A stretch of DNA of 64,000 nt from Paractinoplanes polyasparticus (GTDB lineage Bacteria > Actinomycetota > Actinomycetes > Mycobacteriales > Micromonosporaceae), in contig NZ_JAHWFK010000015.1 of the NCBI RefSeq assembly GCF_019710575.1, forward strand, positions 62,001 to 126,000. Reading direction: 5' to 3'. Numbering within the stretch: position 1 is the stretch's first letter; each line of letters starts with the position of its first letter. The notes below the pieces were generated by a model. The model was given only the letters and a program-made list of their open reading frames with translations, made no database searches and was not told where the DNA came from. This document shows positions 39,945 to 46,801 of the stretch, in pieces. The position numbers and the translations under genes are program-made.

Positions 39945-41420
39945 TCAACTCAGGTGCCGGCGGTACAGGTCGACCAGGCGCTCAAGATAGACCGACGGAG
40001 GATAGGCAGCGGTCGCCTGCAACCCATTGTGGATAACTCTCGTACGCAAGGCACTGTCATCGAGCATCCGGCGCAGCGCGGCGGCCAGCTCCCGAGGGCC
40101 GGCCCCGCAGGTGAACCGAGGCGGCCCGCCGCCCGGCCGGTCGGCGAGCCCCGGATCGGCCACGACAGCAGGCAGGCCGTGCGCCTCGGCCTCGGCCAGC
40201 ACGAGGCTCTGCGTGTCGCTTGTGGAGCAGAAAGCCAGCACATCGGCCGCGCTGAAGAAGGCGGCCACGTCCGCATGCGGCACGGGCGGAACGACGTCGA
40301 CACTCCTGGACAGCCCGAGCGTCGCCAAGCGCCGCAGCAGGTTGGCCCGGCCGAGGCGAACCCCGAGCAGAACGAGGCGTGCCTCCGGCTTCTCGTCGAG
40401 CAGCAGGGCAAATGCTCGAAGCAGCAACTCCGGATTCTTCTCCGCCGTCACCCGCCCCACCGACAAGATGACGCCGCCCGCGCGACTGGGTCGCCCCGAG
40501 CCACGGGCCGCACCGACCGACCCGGTCTGTGCGACGCCGTCCGCGAAAGTCGGCCGCTCCGATTCGTCCCCGGCGTCGTGCGGTCGGTTTTGCGCGTTGT
40601 GGGCTGCGGTGCTTGGGCGTTGCGGTTTGTCGTCGGCGTCGTGCTGTCCGCTCTGCGCGATGTGGAGCGCGGTGCATGACCGCTGCGGTCTGTTGGCGGC
40701 ATCGTGCGCTCCGATGTGTGGAACGCGCACGGCGTCGGGGGACGGGTCCGACACGCCAACTGTGCGATCCGGCTCGCTCGTCGCGACGCACGGTTCGAGC
40801 GGCGTGGGGGTGTGAACAACGGACGAGCGCAGGGAGCCGACCGGGGTCGGGAGTACGCAGATCTCCGGGCCGGGGCCGAAGACCGAGAAACCGGCGGCTG
40901 TCTTGGCGGAAGGGGCGATTGCTGCGGTGGCGCGGGCGAACATGCCTTGGCCGAGGGCGGCCAGTCGGCGCTGACGTGCGGCGCCGGGCTGGGCCAGCTC
41001 CAGGTACTCCCGGAGCGACCAGCGCAAGCGCAGCTGCGCCGCGCACCAGGCGGCGCCGATCGGGACCTCCGGATAGATGTCGGCGTAGGCCAGCAGGTCG
41101 GTGTGCCAGGTGACGATCAGTGGCACCTTCCAGCGGGCCGCCATGCGGAAGCCGGCCATTCCCAGTGGGCCGGTTGTGTGCGCGTGGACAAGATCGGCTG
41201 GACGGCAGCGCGGCCACGGTGACGCAAGGCGTACCTGCCGGCCAGGCACGGGCAGCGAGCGGACGTGGCCCGGCGCCGGCCGGAACGACCAGAACGGGCC
41301 GGGCTGATAGAAGTCGACGGTGTGGCCGGCCGCGCGCAGCAGCGCCACCGTCAATGCGGCCGAGCGGGAGACACCGTCCGGGCGGCCGGCATGGCTGTCG
41401 CAGAAATGCGCGATCCTCAC
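39945..41420 (-). CDS. GT4-family glycosyltransferase with repeat-expanded interdomain insert
   Basis: The 491-residue GT-B enzyme has an N-half starting MRIAHFCDSHAGRPDGVSRSAALTVALLRAAGHTV with VHAHTTGPLGMAGFRMAARWKVPLIVTWH. The C-half has ILSVGRVTAEKNPELLLRAF, AADVLAFCSTSDTQSLVLAEAEAHGLPAVV, the E-x7-E type donor site. Such enzymes transfer sugars to lipids such as diacylglycerol or phosphatidylinositol. Residues about 195-312 between the halves form an abnormal insert containing three 21-residue repeats; typical relatives are about 380 residues. The ATG is at 41420. It stands alone, with a weak hairpin beyond its stop. Confidence 0.9.
   Translation of the reverse strand: MRIAHFCDSHAGRPDGVSRSAALTVALLRAAGHTVDFYQPGPFWSFRPAPGHVRSLPVPGRQVRLASPWPRCRPADLVHAHTTGPLGMAGFRMAARWKVPLIVTWHTDLLAYADIYPEVPIGAAWCAAQLRLRWSLREYLELAQPGAARQRRLAALGQGMFARATAAIAPSAKTAAGFSVFGPGPEICVLPTPVGSLRSSVVHTPTPLEPCVATSEPDRTVGVSDPSPDAVRVPHIGAHDAANRPQRSCTALHIAQSGQHDADDKPQRPSTAAHNAQNRPHDAGDESERPTFADGVAQTGSVGAARGSGRPSRAGGVILSVGRVTAEKNPELLLRAFALLLDEKPEARLVLLGVRLGRANLLRRLATLGLSRSVDVVPPVPHADVAAFFSAADVLAFCSTSDTQSLVLAEAEAHGLPAVVADPGLADRPGGGPPRFTCGAGPRELAAALRRMLDDSALRTRVIHNGLQATAAYPPSVYLERLVDLYRRHLS
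40521..40709 (-). repeat. 63-bp in-frame repeat inside the GT4 gene, three units
   Basis: Three 63-bp units encode AHDAANRPQRSCTALHIAQSG and two diverged copies (H-D-A at the start of each, R-P mid-unit, A-Q near the end). They lie in the linker between the two Rossmann domains. Confidence 0.8.
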
Positions 41421-41472
41421 GGGCCGTCATCGTAGAGATGATCGTCGAAGTTCACCCGAACGCCGAGGCGGC

Positions 41473-41544
41473 ATGCTGGCCATCGCGCTGACCGCGACGA
41501 CGGCGACCGTGCTGATCGCGACGACGGCGGGGCTCTCATGTTGA
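41473..41544 (+). CDS. possible tiny hydrophobic peptide ORF (23 residues)
   Basis: In the 182-bp gap between the GT4 and PlsC genes, MLAIALTATTATVLIATTAG plus LSC forms one short hydrophobic helix. No ribosome site is seen. It may be a membrane micropeptide, the relic of a longer gene, or chance. Confidence 0.2.
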   Translation: MLAIALTATTATVLIATTAGLSC

Positions 41545-41570
41545 CTTGACTTGACGTGTTGATTCAGTCG

Positions 41571-41591
41571 TCAACATTGAATCCATGTTGA
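41571..41591. promoter_or_regulatory. inverted repeat, candidate operator
   Basis: TCAACAT-TGAATCC-ATGTTGA has 7-bp arms and lies just past the PlsC stop. The 50 bp around it hold several more TTGA/TCAA half-sites (for example GTTGATTCAGTCGTCAAC at 41559), in an AT-richer patch than the surroundings. Confidence 0.4.
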
Positions 41592-41602
41592 TTGGCGTGT
41601 CG

Positions 41603-42322
41603 TCAGTCCTGTTGCAGGGCGTTGGCGATGGCCTGGCGAGCTGCTTCTCGGAGCGACTCAATGTCGGGGAAGTCTGCGGGATCGAGGGGCGGCAGGACCT
41701 CGACGCGGGCGGACACGTGCTCGCGCAGGATGACGCCGTGGCGGGGGAGGGCTGCTCGCGTTCCGTGCACGGCTATGGGGTAGACGGGCACCTGGTGTCG
41801 TACGGAAAGGTCGAAAGCCCCGTTCTTGAACGTCTGCAACGAACCGTCGGGGGTGCGGCGGCCCTCGGGGAACAGCAGGACGGGGGAACCGGCGGCCAGC
41901 AGGCGGTCGCAGTGGTCCATCATCGTGCGCACCGAGGCGCTGCTGCCGCGGACCAGGGGGACGTAGTCGTTGAGGCGCATGTTCCAGCCGATCAGGGGGA
42001 CCTTGAAGATCTCTTGCTTGGACACCCACTTGTACGGGCGGAACAGGGCGAACAACACCAGGATGTCGATGAGCGACGCGTGGTTGGCCACCAGCACCGC
42101 AGCGCCGTGCCAGGGCAGCCGGGTGCGGCCGGTGACTCGCAGGCGCCACAGCGGGTTGACGTAGACGTAGAACGACGCCCACGCCGATGAGTACAGGTGG
42201 AGCACCAGTCGCCGCCGGTCGAAGGGCAGCGTCACCAGCCAGACGACGACCGCACCGGCGAAGAACACCACGCAGGTGATCCCGATGAACGCCCAGTACG
42301 CCACCGAGAACACCCGCAGCAT
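41603..42322 (-). CDS. plsC: 1-acyl-sn-glycerol-3-phosphate acyltransferase
   Basis: The 239-residue membrane-bound acyltransferase has an N-terminal helix (VAYWAFIGITCVVFFAGAVVVWLV), catalytic NHASLIDI (the NHx4D-type block: H and D), FKVPLIGWNMR, and the glycerol-phosphate block LLFPEGRRTPDGSLQTFKNGAF. It makes phosphatidic acid or acylates a related alcohol. It is the last gene of a three-gene minus-strand operon, starting 9 bp after the kinase-like gene. Confidence 0.93.
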   Translation of the reverse strand: MLRVFSVAYWAFIGITCVVFFAGAVVVWLVTLPFDRRRLVLHLYSSAWASFYVYVNPLWRLRVTGRTRLPWHGAAVLVANHASLIDILVLFALFRPYKWVSKQEIFKVPLIGWNMRLNDYVPLVRGSSASVRTMMDHCDRLLAAGSPVLLFPEGRRTPDGSLQTFKNGAFDLSVRHQVPVYPIAVHGTRAALPRHGVILREHVSARVEVLPPLDPADFPDIESLREAARQAIANALQQD

Positions 42323-42331
42323 GCGGTCATC

Positions 42332-43240
42332 CTAGTCAGCCAGCATCACCCGGATGCGGTCGACGGCCTTGGCGAAGTAGCGGTGCTCGACCGGGCGGGT
42401 GAGGAAGTCGGCCAGCGCGAACAGGTCGAGCGCCTGGCTGAGGCGCCGCCAGTTGGGCGGCAGGGCGCCGCCGCCGTCTCGGAAGCCGGCCAGGAACCCG
42501 GCGGTGAAGGCCTCGGAACGGGGGAAGCGCAGCATGTTCCCGATGTCGACGAGCGGACTGCTGCTGAACGCGAACTCCCAGTCCAGAACGGCGGCCACCC
42601 GCCAGCGGCCGTCGTCCGTGCGGGTGGCGAGCAGGTTCTTGGGGTTGTAGTCGGAGTGGACCAGCCGGCGGGAGCCCTTGAGCTCGGCCAGCTGCGGAGC
42701 CGCCTCGCGGGCCCATCGGCGCAGCGCGTCCTGCTCCGCGGTGGTCAGATGGCCGGCGGCGTTGCCCTCGGTCAGGCAGCGGTCGACCCACTGGTCGAGG
42801 CCCTCGGCGGGCTCGGCGCCGTCGGGCTCGAGGCGGCCCCCGCTGAAAAAGCCGGGGGCCGCGAATTCGACGGCGCCGATGCGGGCCAGCGTGCCGCCCA
42901 CGTCGTGAGCGACGGCGACGAACGCGTCCTCGTCCAGCTCGTTGACGGGGGTGCCGGGCACGAAGGCGGACAGCAGGACGGGCTCGCCCGCGGCGTCACC
43001 GGCCGGGTCGGCCGCGACCACCTCGGCGACCGGCACGACCCCGGTCAGTCGGTGTGCCAGCGCCGCCTCCAGGGCGCACTTGTTGCCCCGGAGGTAGCGC
43101 CGCAGCACGTACTGACCGCCGCCGGTCATGGTGAGGACGGTGTTGTCGTTGCTGTATCCGCCGGTCAGCTGCCGGGTTTCGGCGATTCGCTGACCGGGCA
43201 GCGCGGTTTCTTCGACCCAGGCCGTGATTGCTGGCTTCAC
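42332..43240 (-). CDS. phosphotransferase-family protein (acyl-CoA-dehydrogenase-linked APH type)
   Basis: The 302-residue protein has RQLTGGYSNDNTVLT as the nucleotide loop, VLRRYLRGNKCALEAALAHRL with the ATP Lys/Arg region, the catalytic loop LVHSDYNPKNLLAT and LDWEFAFSSSPLVDIGNMLR as the metal site. All kinase residues of the APH fold are in place. The substrate is unknown; co-transcription with a lysophosphatidate acyltransferase hints at a lipid or alcohol substrate (inference). The start is the GTG at 43240; a TAGGGT box lies 8 nt upstream, inside the preceding gene's last codons. Confidence 0.88.
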   Translation of the reverse strand: MKPAITAWVEETALPGQRIAETRQLTGGYSNDNTVLTMTGGGQYVLRRYLRGNKCALEAALAHRLTGVVPVAEVVAADPAGDAAGEPVLLSAFVPGTPVNELDEDAFVAVAHDVGGTLARIGAVEFAAPGFFSGGRLEPDGAEPAEGLDQWVDRCLTEGNAAGHLTTAEQDALRRWAREAAPQLAELKGSRRLVHSDYNPKNLLATRTDDGRWRVAAVLDWEFAFSSSPLVDIGNMLRFPRSEAFTAGFLAGFRDGGGALPPNWRRLSQALDLFALADFLTRPVEHRYFAKAVDRIRVMLAD

Positions 43241-43251
43241 GAGGCGCGACC

Positions 43252-44154
43252 CTACGCTCCCGCGGGCTCGAAGGTCAGCCGGGCCCGGACCGGCCGGAAA
43301 CCGGCCCGTTTCAGGTCGGCCAGCACGTCCGACCGGTCGGCGTCGGCGTCGGCCACCACCTCCTCGGCGCCGGCGGCCACGAGCACCGTCAGCGCGGCGC
43401 CGATCAGCGCCGCCCGGGCCGTCGTCGACCGCGGGCCGGGAAGGACACCCAGATAGCCGAGCATGGGCCAGCACGCCTGCCCGGCCGTGCCCAGCAGCCC
43501 GAGGAGCTCGTCACCGTCGTGGGCGACATGCCAGGCGGTGGCTTCCCCGGTGAGCCAGGGGCGGGGCTGCCGGGCGAGGTCGAGGGCCGCCACGGCGCGG
43601 GCCGTCTCGCTCCCGGTCAGCACGTCGGGGACGACGATCCGGTCCACCAGCTCGTCGATCTCGGCCGGACCCGAAGCCGGCCGTACGGACGGATCAGCCG
43701 CCGACCGGTCGTCCGCAGCGCCGGGGGTCCAGCGCAGACGGAGCCGTTCGCCGTGGGGAACGAGGCCGGCTGACTCGGCCGCCACGAGAGCCGGGGCGAT
43801 CGCCGAGACGACCGACGGCGACGTGTGCCACCCGGCCGGCAACGCCGGGTAGTAGGGACGCGGGCCGCCGAGGGCCTCATGGGCTGCCGACAGCAGCGAG
43901 GCGCCCACCCGCGGCGTGTCGATCAGGTCGAACCGCTCGAGCCAGGGCCCACCCACGGCGCCGGGCGGCAGCACCCAGGCGGCCCGGCCCACGACCCGGC
44001 CGTCGCGCACGGCGACCCACGTTCGAGACGGGTGGAAGCCTCCGCCGGCCAGACCCTCGGCGTACGAGATCTGGCGCAGCGGCAGAGGATCGGGCAGGGA
44101 ATCGAAGAGCTGCTCTTCGCCGTCGACGAGCGGACGGAAGATGACGGAACTCAT
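43252..44154 (-). CDS. GNAT-like acetyltransferase, two-domain
   Basis: The 300-residue protein contains two GNAT-type halves. The N-half has WVAVRDGRVVGRAAWVLPPG; the C-half has AWHVAHDGDELLGLLGTAGQACWPMLGYLGVLPGPRSTTARAALIGAAL, ending in a Glu/Asp-rich strand and RAGFRPVRARLTFEP. The acetyl-CoA R-x-x-G-x-A loop is degenerate, so activity is uncertain. Ribosome site GGAGG, then ATG. It heads the operon with the kinase-like and PlsC genes, 11 bp apart, and follows a short leader ORF. Confidence 0.78.
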   Translation of the reverse strand: MSSVIFRPLVDGEEQLFDSLPDPLPLRQISYAEGLAGGGFHPSRTWVAVRDGRVVGRAAWVLPPGAVGGPWLERFDLIDTPRVGASLLSAAHEALGGPRPYYPALPAGWHTSPSVVSAIAPALVAAESAGLVPHGERLRLRWTPGAADDRSAADPSVRPASGPAEIDELVDRIVVPDVLTGSETARAVAALDLARQPRPWLTGEATAWHVAHDGDELLGLLGTAGQACWPMLGYLGVLPGPRSTTARAALIGAALTVLVAAGAEEVVADADADRSDVLADLKRAGFRPVRARLTFEPAGA

Positions 44155-44190
44155 GGGAACCTCCAGGGCGCGTGACGCGTGCGCCCCGGA

Positions 44191-44241
44191 TCAGAACCGC
44201 GGGGACGCCGGGCCGCGGAAGGGGCGCGATACGTGGGACAC
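44191..44241 (-). CDS. possible 16-residue leader peptide ORF
   Basis: Upstream of the GNAT-kinase-PlsC operon a perfect ribosome site (AAGGAGGT) stands 6 nt before a GTG that opens MSHVSRPFRGPASPRF and a TGA, 36 nt ahead of the operon's first ATG. A TAGGTT box lies about 35 bp further upstream. Such a strong site on so short a frame suggests a regulatory leader peptide; the peptide itself is not known to me. Confidence 0.45.
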   Translation of the reverse strand: MSHVSRPFRGPASPRF

Positions 44242-44330
44242 GATGCGACCTCCTTCCGGGCTCGTAGGCGTACCGAGAACCTATCACCCGCGGTCCATGG
44301 CGGCGGCGGCGAGCGTTCCTTGCGGCCGGC

Positions 44331-46649
44331 TCAATCCAGCAGGCCGGCCTTGCGGCCCTGCTGCACCGCCTCGGCTCGCCCGGACGCGCTCAGCTTCCGG
44401 TACACCGCCGCGACCTGCGTCTTCACCGTGTTGCGGGACACGCGCATCTCGCCGGCGATCTGGCTGAGCGTGAGGTGGGTGGGCAGAAGTTGCAACACCC
44501 GCAGTTCGGCCGCGGTCAGGCCGAAGGCGTCCCCGGCCTCCGTCCCCTGGCCGTGGGCATCCAGGTCGCCCAGGACGGCCCGGAACCGCTCGCCGAGCAC
44601 GCCGGCCGTGGTGAGCTCGGTCAGCGCGAGCCGGGCGCCGGCGGCGGCCTCCCGGGCCTCGTCCGTCTCATCGGCGTCCAGCAGCAGCCGGGCCAGCCGG
44701 ATCGAGGCCGCGGCGACCAGCCACGGGAACGCCCGGGCGCCCTCGATCGCGCGGCGGGCCTGGCTGGTCGTGCTCTCCCAGGCCGGACCGTCGGCGGACA
44801 GCAGCGCGACCCGGGCACAGATCACGTGGGTGAGGGCCGACCAGCCGCCGGGGTGTCGTTCCGCGGCGAGCAGGGCGGCGGATTCCTTCGCGTACGCGGC
44901 GGCGGTCGCGTCGTCGCCGGCGTCGGCGGCCTGCCAGGCCAGGCCGGCCAGCGCAAGGGCCGCCGCCGTGCGGTTCTCGCCACCGGCGCGTGCTACCCGT
45001 GCGTAGCGGGTCATCGCCATCACCGTGTTGCCGGTCAGCTCCTCGGCCACGCCCAGCAGAACGGTCGTGACCGGGTACCAGTCGGAGCCGGGCCGCTCGG
45101 GCCGCGCGGCCCGCCGGGCGTATCCGAGCATGTTGTCCACCCCGCCCGGCGCGAGTGCGGCTCGCAGCCGGTCGACGGCGGCCATCGTCCGCGCCGTTGC
45201 CGGACTACCGCCCGCAACAGCAGCCGCGAGGCAGGCGGCCGGCTGGGTACGCCGTCCGGCGAAGGCGTAGACCCATCCGGCCTGGGCCGACAGGTGCGGG
45301 ACACTCTTGATCACGTCGCGGCCGAGCGTGTCCAGATCGGCGGCGACCGACTCGGCCCGGCCGTCGTCGATCAATTGCCGGCTGTGCCGGCCGAGGAGAC
45401 GTTCGACCATTCCGGCGTCGCCCGCCGCCACGGCGTGCCGTATCGCGGACTCGGGCTGTCGTCGCCTCTCGTACCACGCAGCGGCTCGCCGGTGGATGGC
45501 CTGCTCGACGGCCGGTTCCCGGCGGCGCAACTCGGCCAGCAGCATCTCCCGGAAAACTGGATGACAGCGGTACGAACGGACGGCCGGGCTGACGGGAGCG
45601 ATGAACACATTGCGGGCGGCCAGTCCGGCGAGGGTCTGGCCCGACCCGTGCCGGCGCAGGGCCGCGTCGCACAGGCCGGCCGACATGGGGTCGAGCAGTG
45701 CGGTGCGCATCAGGAACCGCACCGTGTCGGCCGACTCGCCGGCCAGCACCACGTCCCAGAAGTACTCCGACAGGTACGGGTCGGCGCCGGAGAGGTGGTC
45801 GGCGACGCATGTCACGGCGGTCCGGCTCCGCAGGGTCAGTGCGGAGAGATAGACCCCGGCCGGCCAGCCGTCGAGACGCCGGGCCAGCGCCCGCGCCTGA
45901 TCGGTGGTGACCTGTGCGCCGCTGTTGTGGATGACCTCGACCGATTCGGTTGCGGACAGTCGCAGCTCGTCGGGGCCGAACTCGGCGCAGCGGCCCTCGG
46001 CCCGCAGGCCGCCGATGTGCAGGCCGATCCGGGTGCGGGCGGCGACCACGAGGTGGCACCCGGGCGGCAGCCGCTGGGCGAGGGCGAGAACCGCCTGCTG
46101 CCCCGGGCTGTTGCGGATCACGTGGAGGTTGTCGATGACCAGCAGCCACGGCCGCCTGTGCGGGCCGGTGGCGAGCCGGCGCACGGCGTCGGCCACAACG
46201 TCGTCGGCGGCCTGCGACTGCGTCGGCCGGGGGGCGTCGCCGACCGGCAGGACGGGATGCAGGGCGTCGGCGATCCGGCGCACCATCCGGGCCGGGTCGG
46301 CGTCGCCGGGCTCGGCATCGAGCCAGGCGAAGGGGCGCGGGTCGACGGCCGCCCACTGCCGCAGAGTGATCGTCTTCCCGTATCCCGGCGCGGCGATCAG
46401 CAGGATCAAGGGCACGTTGTCACGCACCGCGGCCAGATCCTTGATCAGCCTGCGGCGTGGCACGTGTTCGTCGCGCAACATCCGGCCGAATGCCCCGTTT
46501 CGCGGTCGCGCCCGTCGATTTTCGACAGGTCGGCGGCCGATCGAGTAATTACTCAATCGCACTCTGTGCAGCCGATGCAATGCCGGGTCGGACATCTTTC
46601 GCCCGTCAGGACCCTCCATGACCTGCTCATAGCCGTCCTGAGTGTCCAC
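44331..46649 (-). CDS. MalT-like LuxR-family ATP-binding regulator (1)
   Basis: The 772-residue protein has a STAND-type NTPase with Walker A LIAAPGYGKTITLRQWAA, Walker B WLLVIDNLHVI and sensor HLVVAARTRIGL. The arm region RRLDGWPAGVYLSALTLR (a MalT-family hallmark) and TPR-like helices follow, and the C-terminus is a LuxR HTH (GLTAAELRVLQLLPTHLTLSQIAGEMRVSRNTVKTQVAAVYRKL). It binds ATP and an inducer, then activates transcription as an oligomer. The GTG at 46649 is the longest start; ATGs at residues 11 and 19 are possible. It is divergent from a second regulator of the same type. Confidence 0.9.
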   Translation of the reverse strand: MDTQDGYEQVMEGPDGRKMSDPALHRLHRVRLSNYSIGRRPVENRRARPRNGAFGRMLRDEHVPRRRLIKDLAAVRDNVPLILLIAAPGYGKTITLRQWAAVDPRPFAWLDAEPGDADPARMVRRIADALHPVLPVGDAPRPTQSQAADDVVADAVRRLATGPHRRPWLLVIDNLHVIRNSPGQQAVLALAQRLPPGCHLVVAARTRIGLHIGGLRAEGRCAEFGPDELRLSATESVEVIHNSGAQVTTDQARALARRLDGWPAGVYLSALTLRSRTAVTCVADHLSGADPYLSEYFWDVVLAGESADTVRFLMRTALLDPMSAGLCDAALRRHGSGQTLAGLAARNVFIAPVSPAVRSYRCHPVFREMLLAELRRREPAVEQAIHRRAAAWYERRRQPESAIRHAVAAGDAGMVERLLGRHSRQLIDDGRAESVAADLDTLGRDVIKSVPHLSAQAGWVYAFAGRRTQPAACLAAAVAGGSPATARTMAAVDRLRAALAPGGVDNMLGYARRAARPERPGSDWYPVTTVLLGVAEELTGNTVMAMTRYARVARAGGENRTAAALALAGLAWQAADAGDDATAAAYAKESAALLAAERHPGGWSALTHVICARVALLSADGPAWESTTSQARRAIEGARAFPWLVAAASIRLARLLLDADETDEAREAAAGARLALTELTTAGVLGERFRAVLGDLDAHGQGTEAGDAFGLTAAELRVLQLLPTHLTLSQIAGEMRVSRNTVKTQVAAVYRKLSASGRAEAVQQGRKAGLLD

Positions 46650-46657
46650 ATTCGGAT

Positions 46658-46676
46658 ATCACCCAGCATGGGTGAT
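46658..46676. promoter_or_regulatory. inverted repeat between two LuxR regulators
   Basis: ATCACCC-AGCAT-GGGTGAT has perfect 7-bp arms in the 152-bp divergent spacer, 9 bp upstream of regulator 1. It is a candidate shared or autoregulatory site. Confidence 0.55.
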
Positions 46677-46801
46677 GAGACATTCGAAGATCGGTAGAAA
46701 ACTCTGCGTTGATACTGAAGCCTCGTTGAGTGACGAGACGCGGGTCGCGGGTGGGCGATCGCGCCGCCGGCGAGGCGGGCGGTGTGGGGGTAGGAATCTT
46801 G

